Part shown: piece by piece, positions 1 through 8,165 of the stretch
Layout: every line of letters starts with the position of its first letter
How positions within the stretch are numbered: the first letter of the stretch is position 1
Assembly (NCBI RefSeq): GCF_900636545.1
Contig: NZ_LR134290.1
Location: forward strand, 4,712,001 to 4,776,000
DNA length: 64,000 nt
DNA from: Pseudomonas mendocina
GTDB taxonomy: Bacteria > Pseudomonadota > Gammaproteobacteria > Pseudomonadales > Pseudomonadaceae
Direction of reading: 5' to 3'
Made by a program: the position numbers and the translations under genes
Notes under the pieces: generated by a model
What the model saw: the letters and a program-made list of their open reading frames with translations, nothing else
What the model was told of the DNA's origin: nothing
Databases searched by the model: none

Positions 1-3
1 GGG

Positions 4-870
4 TCAAAGGACGGTCAGGTCGCGAATGCTTTCACGCAGGTTCTCGAAGTCATACTCCGACAGCCCGACGTATTCGAGAATCGGCTGAGCGATGTAATGC
101 CACTCCATGTCGACGGCCTGCCCCCCCAGCACACGATGGCTTTCGCAGATATGCTCGGCCATCTTCAGGATGCCCAGCAGCGTCTTGAGCTGCGCTTCGC
201 GTCCGGAGTCATCGCTGAAGATCGACAGAGCGTTGTGGTGGTTGGCGATGACCTCGCACAGGTGCCCCGGCAACCGCCAGGAACGCGCGGTGAAGTAACC
301 CACTACCGCGTGGTTGGTGGTCAGCAGACGGTTCTCGGTATCGACCACACGGCACTCGTCGCTGGCGCTGGCATAGGCCTCCTCGAGGACCTGCATGTAG
401 TTGGGGAAGCGCTTGAGCATCAGTGGAATGCCGCAGTCGTGGAACAACCCCAGGCTGTAGGCTTCGTCCGGCGAGTGATAACCGAGACGCTTGGCCAGGG
501 TCAGGCAGGTCATCGCCACGTCCTGGGCGCTGTCCCAGAAGCGGTTGAGCACCAGGATCGCTTCGTCGGTCAGCTCGCCCTTGATCGACTGCGCATTGAT
601 CAGGTTGATCACCGTATTGCAGCCCAGCAGATTGACTGCCTGCTGGATCGAGGCGATGCGATTGGCCAGGCCGAAGTGCGGCGAGTTGACGATCTTCAGC
701 AACGCGCCGGACAACCCCGGGTCCTGGCTGATCAGCTTGGCGATGCTGCGCAGATCGGGATTAGGCATGATCTGCTCCATCTGCAGGTCGACCATGATCT
801 GCGGTTGTGGCGGTACGCTGATCCCCTGCAGGACTTGCTGGATCTGTTCGGCGGTGAGTTCGTAGGTCAT
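4..870 (-). CDS. HDOD domain protein
   Basis: Encodes 288 residues. An HDOD core fills most of the protein: MPNPDLRSIAKLISQDPGLS, then GALLKIVNSPHFG, then a degenerate HD-type segment (GLFHDCGIPL, NHHNA). HDOD proteins are HD-phosphohydrolase relatives that usually act as non-catalytic signalling or scaffold proteins in stress and motility responses. No receiver, GGDEF or EAL domain is attached. The open frame continues far upstream, but that part lies antisense to rlmI, so I take the ATG at 868-870 as the start because the HDOD family begins close to MTYELTAEQ. No clear Shine-Dalgarno is visible. It is divergently transcribed from rlmI with a 138-bp shared control region. Family call is firm; biological role unknown. 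Confidence 0.85.
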   Translation of the reverse strand: MTYELTAEQIQQVLQGISVPPQPQIMVDLQMEQIMPNPDLRSIAKLISQDPGLSGALLKIVNSPHFGLANRIASIQQAVNLLGCNTVINLINAQSIKGELTDEAILVLNRFWDSAQDVAMTCLTLAKRLGYHSPDEAYSLGLFHDCGIPLMLKRFPNYMQVLEEAYASASDECRVVDTENRLLTTNHAVVGYFTARSWRLPGHLCEVIANHHNALSIFSDDSGREAQLKTLLGILKMAEHICESHRVLGGQAVDMEWHYIAQPILEYVGLSEYDFENLRESIRDLTVL

Positions 871-972
871 GGAAAGGGAATCGTGCAGGATGAGAAGTAG
901 GGCACAGTCTAGCCAAAGCACCGACCTGCTCGCAGCCGACTTTTGTAAACGCCGGCCCGGCGCGCAAACCGC

Positions 973-978
973 TATAAT
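973..978 (+). promoter_or_regulatory. -10 box of the rlmI promoter
   Basis: A perfect TATAAT lies 30 bases before the rlmI start codon, in the 138-bp gap between divergent genes. No well-spaced -35 box is visible, so this is a partial sigma-70 call. It predicts a leader of roughly 24 nt that carries GGAG at 996-999. Confidence 0.5.
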
Positions 979-1008
979 CCCGCTCTTTTCCCCGCGGAGC
1001 CCGAACTC

Positions 1009-2208
1009 ATGTCTTCCCTGCCCAGTCTGCGCCTGAAAGCCAACGCCGACCGACGCCTGCGCGCCGGCCACCTGTGGGTATACAGCAACGAGATCGATGT
1101 CGCTGCCACCCCGCTGAATGGTTTCGCTGCCGGCGACCAGGCCGTCCTGGAAGCGGCCGGCGGCAAGCCGCTGGGCATCGTCGCCATGAGTCCGAACAAC
1201 CTGATCTGCGCCCGCCTGCTGTCGCGCGACGTCAAGCACGTGCTGGACAAATCCCTGCTGGTGCACCGCCTCAACGTGGCCCTGAGCCTGCGTGAGCGTC
1301 TGTTCGACAAGCCCTGCTACCGCCTGGTCTACGGCGACTCGGACCTGCTGCCGGGTCTGGTGATCGACCGATTCTTCGACATCCTCGTGGTACAGCTGGC
1401 CTCGGCCACCATGGAAGCGCACAAGGACGACGTGCTCGCCGCGCTTATCCAGGTGCTCAAGCCCAGCGGCATCCTGTTCAAGAACGACTCCAGCGCCCGC
1501 GATGCCGAGGGCCTGGAGCGCTATGTGGCGACTGCCTATGGGGAAGTACCGGAATGGGTCGCGCTGGAAGAGAACGGCGTGAAATTCGAAGCACCGGTGA
1601 TCGAAGGGCAGAAAACCGGCTGGTTCTATGACCACCGCATGAACCGCGCGCGCCTGGCGCCCTACGTGAAAGGCAAGCGCGTGCTCGACCTGTTCAGCTA
1701 CATCGGCGGCTGGGGCGTACAGGCGGCGGCGTTCGGCGCCAGCGAAGTGTTCTGCGTGGACGCCTCCGGCTTCGCCCTCGATGGTGTCGAGCGCAACGCC
1801 ACGCTCAACGGCTTCGCCGAGAAGGTCACCTGTGTCGAAGGCGACGTGTTCGCCGCGCTGCGCGAACTGAAATCCGCGGAAGAGCGCTTCGACGTGGTGA
1901 TCGCCGACCCGCCCGCCTTCATCAAGCGCAAGAAGGACATCAAGAACGGCGAAGCTGCCTATCGCCGTCTCAACGAAACCGCGATGCGCCTGCTGAACAA
2001 GGACGGCATCCTGGTCAGCGCCAGTTGCTCCATGCATCTGGAGGAAGACAACCTGCAGAACATTCTGCTGACCAGCGCCCGCCATCTGGACCGCAACATC
2101 CAGTTGCTCGAGCGCGGAGCCCAAGGCCCGGATCACCCGGTACACCCGGCCATCAATGAGACCCGCTACATCAAGAGCCTGACCGTACGCCTGCTGCCCA
2201 ACAGCTGA
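1009..2208 (+). CDS. rlmI: 23S rRNA (cytosine-C5) methyltransferase RlmI
   Basis: Encodes 399 residues, the usual RlmI length. These enzymes methylate C1962 of 23S rRNA using S-adenosylmethionine. An N-terminal PUA-like part (residues about 1-80, with GHLWVYSNEID) is followed by a Rossmann methyltransferase domain. Visible motifs are VLDLFSYIGGWGVQAA (SAM loop), ADPPAF (motif IV) and SASCSMHLEEDN, whose Cys is the expected catalytic residue. The ATG at 1009 has GGAG nine bases upstream and a TATAAT box close by. A strong hairpin after the stop suggests a monocistronic transcript. Family call is firm; the exact rRNA target is inferred from family membership. Confidence 0.92.
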   Translation: MSSLPSLRLKANADRRLRAGHLWVYSNEIDVAATPLNGFAAGDQAVLEAAGGKPLGIVAMSPNNLICARLLSRDVKHVLDKSLLVHRLNVALSLRERLFDKPCYRLVYGDSDLLPGLVIDRFFDILVVQLASATMEAHKDDVLAALIQVLKPSGILFKNDSSARDAEGLERYVATAYGEVPEWVALEENGVKFEAPVIEGQKTGWFYDHRMNRARLAPYVKGKRVLDLFSYIGGWGVQAAAFGASEVFCVDASGFALDGVERNATLNGFAEKVTCVEGDVFAALRELKSAEERFDVVIADPPAFIKRKKDIKNGEAAYRRLNETAMRLLNKDGILVSASCSMHLEEDNLQNILLTSARHLDRNIQLLERGAQGPDHPVHPAINETRYIKSLTVRLLPNS

Positions 2209-2215
2209 GCAAGCT

Positions 2216-2250
2216 GCACCTGCCGAGTGCGTGTCGGCAGGTGCCTCTTC
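2216..2250 (+). terminator. rlmI terminator hairpin
   Basis: A perfect 11-bp stem (2216-2226 paired with 2234-2244, loop GTGCGTG) begins eight bases after the rlmI stop codon and is followed by a pyrimidine-rich CTCTTCC tail. It fits an intrinsic terminator, although the tail is not a pure T run. Confidence 0.65.
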
Positions 2251-2355
2251 CCCCTTCCGCTGTTACCTCCTCCCACACCCCGCCTCGCATCTCGCCCAGC
2301 ATGGACTAGGCTTGAGCCTGCATAGCAGAGCGCTATTAAGCTGTCAGCCGTAATC

Positions 2356-2371
2356 TGGCTTGCTTATTGCT
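2356..2371 (+). promoter_or_regulatory. Sigma-54 (RpoN) promoter of the ABC importer operon
   Basis: TGGCTTGCTTATTGCT matches the sigma-54 consensus TGGCACG-N4-TTGCW at most positions. The invariant GG (2357-2358) and GC (2369-2370) are separated by exactly 10 bases. The predicted start near 2382 leaves a leader of about 95 nt before the ATG at 2478. Nitrogen-controlled amino acid and polyamine importers of pseudomonads are often RpoN-dependent, so the context supports the call. No enhancer-binding site was identified. Confidence 0.6.
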
Positions 2372-2477
2372 TTTGCCTATCGCCATAACGATCGCCGCCC
2401 ACGAAGGAGGCGAATCGACTCAGAAGTTGGAGCCTTGGCCACGAGCTGACTCCACATTGCGGACAGCGGGGAGGAAT

Positions 2478-3596
2478 ATGACTGCGCAGGCTGGGAACGA
2501 CGCGTTCCTGCGATTCACCAACGTCAAGAAGACCTACGATCACAAGACCCTGGTGGTCAAGGACTTCAACCTCAACGTGGCCAAGGGCGAGTTCATCACC
2601 CTGCTCGGCCCCTCCGGTTCCGGCAAGACCACCTGCCTGATGATGCTCGCTGGCTTCGAGGACGTGACCAGCGGCGAGATTCTGATCAACGGCCGCAACG
2701 TCACCAGCATCGCGCCGTACGACCGCAACATCGGCATGGTCTTCCAGCAGTACGCGCTATTCCCGCACATGACCATCCGCGAGAACCTTGCCTACCCGTT
2801 GAAGATCCGCAAGCTGCCCAAGGACGAGATTCGCGCCAAGGTCGAGCAGTACCTCGCCCTGGTCGAACTGCAGGCCTTCGGCGGGCGCTATCCCGGCCAG
2901 CTCTCCGGCGGCCAGCGCCAGCGCGTGGCCCTGGCCCGCGCGCTGATCTTCGCCCCGGACATCGTACTGATGGACGAGCCACTCGGCGCGCTGGACAAGA
3001 AACTGCGCGAGCAGATGCAGTTCGAGATCAAGCGCCTGCACGAGCAGCTCGGCTTCACCGTGATCTACGTCACCCATGACCAGACCGAAGCGCTGACCAT
3101 GAGCGACCGCATCGCCGTGTTCAACAACGGCGTGGTGCAGCAATGCGCCGCGCCACACGTGCTCTACGAACGACCGGCCAACCTGTTCGTCGCTGACTTC
3201 ATCGGCGAGAGCAACAAGCTCGAAGGGGTGATCGAGACGGTCGAAACGGACCGCGTGCAGGTACGCCTCGACGATGGCGGGCTGGTCAGCACGCTTAAAG
3301 CCAACTGCTGCGAAGTTGGCCAGGCCACCACGGTGTCGGTGCGTCCGGAAAAGCTCAATTTCACCACCCGCCTCGGCGACAGCGGCAACCAGGTCAAAGC
3401 CCGCTTCGTCACCCGCCACTATGTCGGCGAATACATCCGCTACCACTTCGAGACTGCCAGCGGCAGTGAACTGGTGGTGAAGAATCTGAACGACAGTTCA
3501 GCCCCGCAACTCAGCGCTCAGGAAGAGATCGCCCTCACCTGGCTGCCGGAAGACAGCCAGGCCCTGGACCGATCGGAAGTGCCGACGACGCTCTGA
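2478..3596 (+). CDS. Polyamine-type ABC importer ATPase (PotA-like)
   Basis: Encodes 372 residues. Walker A GPSGSGKTT, the ABC signature LSGGQRQRVALARAL, Walker B IVLMDEPLGALD and the switch histidine in VTHDQTEAL are all intact. A C-terminal TOBE-type region follows from about residue 250. This is the energising subunit of an importer of the spermidine/putrescine class and opens an ATPase, binding protein, permease, permease operon. I chose the ATG at 2478 because GAGGAA precedes it closely and the N-terminus then fits PotA; the frame is open further upstream, but that part overlaps the sigma-54 promoter. The substrate could be a polyamine or a related amine; the sequence alone does not decide. 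Confidence 0.85.
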   Translation: MTAQAGNDAFLRFTNVKKTYDHKTLVVKDFNLNVAKGEFITLLGPSGSGKTTCLMMLAGFEDVTSGEILINGRNVTSIAPYDRNIGMVFQQYALFPHMTIRENLAYPLKIRKLPKDEIRAKVEQYLALVELQAFGGRYPGQLSGGQRQRVALARALIFAPDIVLMDEPLGALDKKLREQMQFEIKRLHEQLGFTVIYVTHDQTEALTMSDRIAVFNNGVVQQCAAPHVLYERPANLFVADFIGESNKLEGVIETVETDRVQVRLDDGGLVSTLKANCCEVGQATTVSVRPEKLNFTTRLGDSGNQVKARFVTRHYVGEYIRYHFETASGSELVVKNLNDSSAPQLSAQEEIALTWLPEDSQALDRSEVPTTL

Positions 3597-3631
3597 CCAC
3601 CACAACTAGTAGAAGCAAATGGAGCACAGCA

Positions 3632-4705
3632 ATGGCTAGATCACTGACTACCAGCGTTTCCACCTTCGCCCTGTTGGCGGCCTTGGGTTTCACCGCAAGC
3701 AACGCCACGGCCCAGGACAGTCTCACCGTGGTGTCCTGGGGCGGCTCCTACGGCGCCACGCAGAAGAAGCACGTCATCGACCCCTATCAGAAGGAAACCG
3801 GCGTCAAGGTGCTATTCGAGGACTACTCGGGTGGCGTCGCCGAGATCAAGGCCCAGGTCGAGTCGGGCAACATCCAGTGGGACGTGGTCGACTTCGAAGT
3901 GATCGACCTCGAACGCGCCTGCTCCGAAGGCTTGCTGGAAACCATCGACCACAGCGTGCTGCCGGCCGGCATCGACGGCACTCCGGCGGCCCAGGACTTC
4001 ATCCCCGAAGCGCTGGCCAGCGAGTGCGCGGTGGGCAATATCGTCTGGTCCGTGGTGTTCGCCTTCAACGACAACACCATCGGCGGCACCAAGGCCACCA
4101 GCATCGGCGACTTCTTCGACACCGCCAAGATCCCCGGGAAGCGCGCCATGCGCAAGCGCCCGCAGGTGAACATGGAGTGGGCACTGATGGCCGACGGCGT
4201 GGCCCCGGAGGAAGTCTACGAAGTGCTGGCCACACCGGAAGGCCAGCAGCGCGCCTTCGACAAGCTGGACAGCATCAAGAAGGACATCGTCTGGTTCGAC
4301 TCCTGGTCGCAGGCGCCACAACTGCTCAACGACGGCGGTGCAGTACTGGTGCAGTCGGCCAATGGCCGCTTCTACGATGCCATCGTGCAGGAGAAGAAGC
4401 CCTTCGAAATCGTCTGGGACGGCCATGTCTACGACCTCGACGCCTGGGCCATCGTCAAGGGCTCGAAGAAGAAGGAGCTGGCCATGGAGTTCATCAAGTA
4501 CGCCACCGGTTCCAAACCGCTAGCCGGCATGCCGGATGTGGCCTACGGCCCGACGCGCAAGTCGTCCATGCCGTTGGCTGACCAGAACGCCACGCCGCAC
4601 CTGCCGACCGCTCATCTGGACAAGGGCATCCAGGCTGGCTCGGAGTTCTGGGCCGACTACGGCGAGTCGCTGGGAGAGAAGTTCAACGAGTGGCTGTTGA
4701 AGTAA
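3632..4705 (+). CDS. Extracellular solute-binding protein (PotD-like)
   Basis: Encodes 357 residues with a Sec signal peptide (hydrophobic residues 9-22, cleavage probably after ATAQ at about residue 28). The mature start DSLTVVSWGGSYG is typical of family-1/PotD-like periplasmic binding proteins, as are NIQWDVVDFE and the tryptophan- and aspartate-rich segment VWDGHVYDLDAWA. It should capture the importer substrate in the periplasm. It lies 35 bases after the ATPase gene, with GGAG at 3619-3622. It is followed by a REP-like hairpin before the first permease gene, which may raise the level of this subunit over the membrane subunits, as is common for binding proteins. Confidence 0.85.
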   Translation: MARSLTTSVSTFALLAALGFTASNATAQDSLTVVSWGGSYGATQKKHVIDPYQKETGVKVLFEDYSGGVAEIKAQVESGNIQWDVVDFEVIDLERACSEGLLETIDHSVLPAGIDGTPAAQDFIPEALASECAVGNIVWSVVFAFNDNTIGGTKATSIGDFFDTAKIPGKRAMRKRPQVNMEWALMADGVAPEEVYEVLATPEGQQRAFDKLDSIKKDIVWFDSWSQAPQLLNDGGAVLVQSANGRFYDAIVQEKKPFEIVWDGHVYDLDAWAIVKGSKKKELAMEFIKYATGSKPLAGMPDVAYGPTRKSSMPLADQNATPHLPTAHLDKGIQAGSEFWADYGESLGEKFNEWLLK

Positions 4706-4716
4706 GCAGACCACCT

Positions 4717-4763
4717 GTGGGAGGGGCTTCAGCGGCGACGGTCGCGGCTGAAGCCCCTCCCAC
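4717..4763. repeat. REP-like inverted repeat inside the ABC operon
   Basis: A perfect 17-bp inverted repeat, GTGGGAGGGGCTTCAGC at 4717-4733 against its complement at 4747-4763, with a 13-nt GC-rich loop. The GGGAGGGGCTTCAGC core matches the REP sequences spread through Pseudomonas genomes. It lies between the binding-protein and first permease genes, where such hairpins often protect upstream mRNA or attenuate downstream expression. Confidence 0.8.
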
Positions 4764-4809
4764 GAGTGCCGAGCCCCAACGGAGAAGGTGCTGATTCCGG
4801 AGTAATGTT

Positions 4810-6045
4810 TTGACCTCTCTCACTACCCACGAAGCCGGCCAAGCCGCCAGCGCCCGTCGCAAGAAGCGCGTCGCCGCCTTTCTGTTCGTGGTGCCGCTGC
4901 TGCTGTTCATCCTCGTCACCTTCGTCGCCCCGATCGGCACCATGCTGTGGCGCAGTGTCTATCACCCGACCGTGGCCGAGCTGATTCCCCTGACCCTGGC
5001 CGAACTCGAACGCTGGGACGATCACAGGCAACTGCCGGACGAGACGACCTTGCAGGTCTTCGTCACAGAGCTGCATGAGCTCAACGAGCAGCGCCTGTCC
5101 GGCAAGCTCTCAGAGGAGTTCAACCGCGCGTATACCGGTATGTCCAGCGTGGTCAAAGCCACCGCACGGCGTGTCGGTCGACTGGATGCGCAGCAGCTGG
5201 AAAGCCAGGGTATACAGACCCTGCTCGACGCCCATCGCAACTGGAGCAAGCCCGAGCTGTGGTACGCCATCGAACGTGCCGGCAAGGTCTACACCTACGA
5301 CTACTACCTGACCGCGCTGGATCTGGAGCTGCACCCCGACGATGGCATCCAGGTGCGCCAGGACACGCAGATCTACCTGCAGCTGTACTCCAAGACGCTG
5401 AACATGGCGCTGGTCATCACCCTGCTCTGCGCCCTGCTCGGCTACCCGCTGGCCTACTACCTCGCCGGCCTGCCATCGAACCGCGCCAACCTGCTGCTGG
5501 TGCTGGTGCTGCTGCCGTTCTGGACCTCGCTGCTGGTGCGCACCACCTCGTGGATCGCGCTGCTGCAGACCAACGGCGTGATCAACTCCTTCCTCATGGG
5601 CATCGGTATCATCAGCCAGCCCTTCGAGATGCTCTACACCTCGTTCGCCACCGTGGTGGCGATGACCCACATCCTGCTACCGTTCATGATCCTGCCGCTG
5701 TACAGCGTGATGCGCGGCATCGACCCCAGCTACATGCGCGCAGCGCTCAGCCTGGGCGACAAGCCAATACCTGCGTTCGCCCGCATCTACTTCCCGATGA
5801 CCCTGCCCGGCCTGAGTGCCGGGGCGCTGCTGGTGTTCATCATCTCGGTCGGCTACTACATCACCCCGGCGCTGGTCGGTGGCACCGACGGGCAGATGAT
5901 CAGCAACATCATCGCCTTCCACATGCAGCGCTCGAACAACTGGGAGCTGGCCGCCGCGCTGGGCTCGCTGCTGCTCGGGCTGATCCTGCTGCTGTACTGG
6001 GTGTACGACCGCTTCGTCGGCGCCAGCAACATCAAGTTGGGATGA
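4810..6045 (+). CDS. ABC importer permease, PotB-like with large periplasmic insert
   Basis: Encodes 411 residues, about 120 more than a usual PotB. TM1 (residues about 18-42) is followed by a hydrophilic stretch of about 150 residues (LIPLTLAELERWDD to YLQLYSKTLN) before the core permease helices begin near residue 195. The EAA-type coupling loop is AALSLGDKPIPAFARIYFP. Start is a TTG at 4810 with GGAG eight bases upstream; the nearby ATG at 4805 runs straight into a stop. The insert is probably periplasmic because it sits between TM1 and TM2 and may contact the binding protein. Such enlarged permeases occur in a subset of Pseudomonas polyamine/opine-type transporters. Confidence 0.82.
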   Translation: MTSLTTHEAGQAASARRKKRVAAFLFVVPLLLFILVTFVAPIGTMLWRSVYHPTVAELIPLTLAELERWDDHRQLPDETTLQVFVTELHELNEQRLSGKLSEEFNRAYTGMSSVVKATARRVGRLDAQQLESQGIQTLLDAHRNWSKPELWYAIERAGKVYTYDYYLTALDLELHPDDGIQVRQDTQIYLQLYSKTLNMALVITLLCALLGYPLAYYLAGLPSNRANLLLVLVLLPFWTSLLVRTTSWIALLQTNGVINSFLMGIGIISQPFEMLYTSFATVVAMTHILLPFMILPLYSVMRGIDPSYMRAALSLGDKPIPAFARIYFPMTLPGLSAGALLVFIISVGYYITPALVGGTDGQMISNIIAFHMQRSNNWELAAALGSLLLGLILLLYWVYDRFVGASNIKLG

Positions 6046-6052
6046 TGAGACG

Positions 6053-6907
6053 ATGAAAATCCCCGCCTACTACGGCTTCTGGCACCACCTCGGACACTGG
6101 CTGCTCAAGGCCAGCTCCTGGCTGGTGTTGCTGTTCCTGATCCTGCCGATCCTGGTGATCGTGCCACTGTCGTTCAACGCCGAGCCGTTCTTCAGTTTCA
6201 CCGAAGGCATGCTCACGCTGGACCCGGACGCCTACTCGCTGCGCTGGTACCGGGAAATCCTCGACGACCCGAAGTGGATTCTGGCGATCAAGAACAGCTT
6301 CTTCATCGGCATCCTCTCCACCCTCCTCGCCACGATTCTGGGCACCTGCGCCGCCGTAGGCTTGGCGCGCGACGAGATGCCGTTTCGCCGCTTCATCACC
6401 GCTCTGCTGCTGTCACCGATGATCGTGCCGCTGATCATCACCGCCGCCGGGATGTTCTTCTTCTATTCCAACCTGGGCCTGGCCGGTGGCTACCTCGGGG
6501 TGATCCTGGCGCACGCGGCGCTGGGCACGCCCTTCGTCATCATCACCGTCACCGCCACGCTCACTGGCTTCGACTACAGCCTGGCCCGCGCCGCGCTGAA
6601 TCTCGGCGCCACGCCGATTCGGGTGTTCTTCGACGTAATCATGCCGCTGATCCGCCCCGGGGTGATTTCCGGCGCGCTGTTCGCCTTCATCACCTCGTTC
6701 GATGAAGTGGTGGTGATCCTGTTCATGGCCGGCCCTCAGCAGCGCACCATTCCGCGGCAGATGTTCTCGGGCCTGCGCGAGCAGATCAACCCGAGCATCC
6801 TGGCCATCGCCACTCTGCTGATTCTGGTATCCATCGCCCTGCTGGTGACACTGGAACTGCTGCGTCGTCGCGCCGAGCGCATGCGTGGGATCGAGATGCC
6901 GCAGTGA
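6053..6907 (+). CDS. ABC importer permease (PotC-like)
   Basis: Encodes 284 residues with about six membrane helices: WLVLLFLILPILVIVPL, NSFFIGILSTLLATILG, ALLLSPMIVPLIITAAGMF, the pair near AGGYLGVILAHAALG, and ILAIATLLILVSIALLV. The EAA loop AALNLGATPIRVFFDVIMP is the site that binds the ATPase. It begins eight bases after the first permease gene, so it is almost certainly co-transcribed. With the three genes upstream it completes a binding-protein-dependent importer. The C-terminus RRRAERMRGIEMPQ is basic and cytoplasmic. Confidence 0.88.
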   Translation: MKIPAYYGFWHHLGHWLLKASSWLVLLFLILPILVIVPLSFNAEPFFSFTEGMLTLDPDAYSLRWYREILDDPKWILAIKNSFFIGILSTLLATILGTCAAVGLARDEMPFRRFITALLLSPMIVPLIITAAGMFFFYSNLGLAGGYLGVILAHAALGTPFVIITVTATLTGFDYSLARAALNLGATPIRVFFDVIMPLIRPGVISGALFAFITSFDEVVVILFMAGPQQRTIPRQMFSGLREQINPSILAIATLLILVSIALLVTLELLRRRAERMRGIEMPQ

Positions 6908-6968
6908 TCGGAAACAGGTCGCTCCGGTAATAGCCTGACACATACCCAAAGACGACATACAACCGCCA

Positions 6969-7000
6969 CAGACGCCGCTATCCGGGCGTCTGATCATTTC
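6969..7000 (+). terminator. Possible terminator of the ABC operon
   Basis: An 8-bp stem (CAGACGCC 6969-6976, GGCGTCTG 6985-6992) followed by ATCATTTCC lies 61 bases after the last permease gene. The tail is only moderately T-rich. Confidence 0.45.
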
Positions 7001-7432
7001 CTGCTGTCCTCACCAGCGGCGCGGGCGATATGCTAAGTGATCAGACAAGTAGGGCCCGTGCCATGATCACTCCTTCCCACGAAGGCATCAGCCACCTGGT
7101 GGCCGATGCACTCGCTCCGCCCCTCATACCCGGCAGACCGGTGTAACCACTACGGAGACGGATAAACCACAGCCGCAGCCAAAACGCTGAGCTGCGCCCG
7201 ACTGTCTCTGAACGGCGCCGGAGTTTCGTTCAAGTGACGGGAAACAGGGGAAGCACATCTCAACCCGCCCACTCCAAGAGAGTGAAGTCCTCGCCTTCCG
7301 TTACTTCTTCCATCGATGTTGGGCCCGCTTTTTTCTGAGCCGTAGCCTGCGTTCTGGCCAGAAACACTCCCAACCCCGAGCCAGTCCAGCGGTGGATTGC
7401 ACTCACCGCGCCAAAGAAGAGATAGAGCTAAC
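7001..7432. other. Long non-coding gap before the two-component genes
   Basis: Over 400 bases with no convincing gene. A 27-codon ORF (7063-7146, protein start MITPSHEGISHLV, RBS not obvious) could be a remnant or leader peptide, but I cannot support a function. A reverse-strand frame across 7150-7440 has no family resemblance. The gap may hold the promoter and the lost 5' end of the downstream kinase gene. Confidence 0.4.
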
Positions 7433-7436
7433 GTGA

Positions 7437-8165
7437 ACACGACAAGGACGCTCTCGCGCTACGCCCCCCCCTCCTCGCAAGCCGAACACCCACGACCCCG
7501 AAATCATCTGCGCCGTTTGCCAGTCGACACACGCCAAGCTCTGCGCACTCGCCCGCGCTCAGGAACGCAAGCGCATCGCCCGCGAGCTGCACGACGAGCT
7601 AGGGCAGCAACTGACCGCTCTGCAACAGGGATTGGGTGTGCTGCGCATTCACCTCGGCCAGGACCGCCCGGACCTGCTGAGTCATATCGAACGACTGACC
7701 AGCATCTCCCACGGGGCCATCGAGACCATCCGTGAAATTCATAACGGTGCGCCCACCAAGCAACTACAGCACAACCTGAGTAGCACCCTCGAAGGCCTGA
7801 TAGAGGAATTTCGGCAACTCTCGGAAATCGAATGCCGCTACAACCTGCCCAAGCAAGACCTCGAGCTGGAGCCGGGGCGCGCATCGCACCTGTATCGCAT
7901 CGTGCAGGAGTCGCTGACCAACATTCTGCGTCACGCCAATGCCAGTCGGGCCGAGGTGAGCCTGGAGCGACGTGATAATGACTACGTGCTGGAGATTTTC
8001 GATGACGGCCAGGGCTTCATCCTCAGCGACATCCTGCCCGACTCCACCGGGCTTTCCGGTATGCGCGAGCGCGGCAAGCAACTCGGAGGTCCCGTGATCA
8101 TTTTCAGCCACCCCGGCCAGGGCACCATCGTCCAGGCAATCTTTCCCGTGAGAATCAACCAATGA
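7437..8165 (+). CDS. Sensor histidine kinase (HisKA_3/NarL-type), 5' end unresolved
   Basis: The frame encodes an intact kinase core: H-box RIARELHDELGQQLTAL (phospho-acceptor His codon at 7590-7592), N-box ESLTNILRHANA, G1 DDGQGF and G2 GLSGMRERGKQLGG. These are the HPK7 kinases that partner LuxR/NarL regulators. Upstream, the frame is closed by a TGA at 7434-7436 and contains no ATG, GTG or TTG before a TTG at 7632, which lies after the H-box and cannot be the start. A GTG at 7433 lies one frame away and would join this frame if one C were removed from the C8 run at 7464-7471. No membrane helix or sensor domain is visible. The gene overlaps its regulator by four bases. It may be frameshifted, phase-variable, mis-sequenced or truncated. 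Confidence 0.75.
   Translation, partial: TRQGRSRATPPPPRKPNTHDPEIICAVCQSTHAKLCALARAQERKRIARELHDELGQQLTALQQGLGVLRIHLGQDRPDLLSHIERLTSISHGAIETIREIHNGAPTKQLQHNLSSTLEGLIEEFRQLSEIECRYNLPKQDLELEPGRASHLYRIVQESLTNILRHANASRAEVSLERRDNDYVLEIFDDGQGFILSDILPDSTGLSGMRERGKQLGGPVIIFSHPGQGTIVQAIFPVRINQ
7464..7471 (+). repeat. C8 homopolymer tract in the kinase 5' region
   Basis: Eight consecutive C bases lie between a candidate GTG start (7433) and the kinase frame. Such a tract is a typical slipped-strand or sequencing-error site, and a one-base loss would fuse the GTG to the kinase frame. Confidence 0.7.

Noticed and set aside
4..2145. A 713-codon open frame on the minus strand spanning the HDOD gene and rlmI
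   Set aside because: Only the first 288 codons (ending at 870) have HDOD similarity. The rest is antisense to rlmI and reflects high GC.
7063..7146. A 27-codon ORF starting MITPSHEG
   Set aside because: Too short and without RBS or homologue known to me; kept only as a note in the gap description.
7150..7440. A 96-codon reverse frame in the gap before the kinase
   Set aside because: No family resemblance, no RBS, composition like shadow frames.
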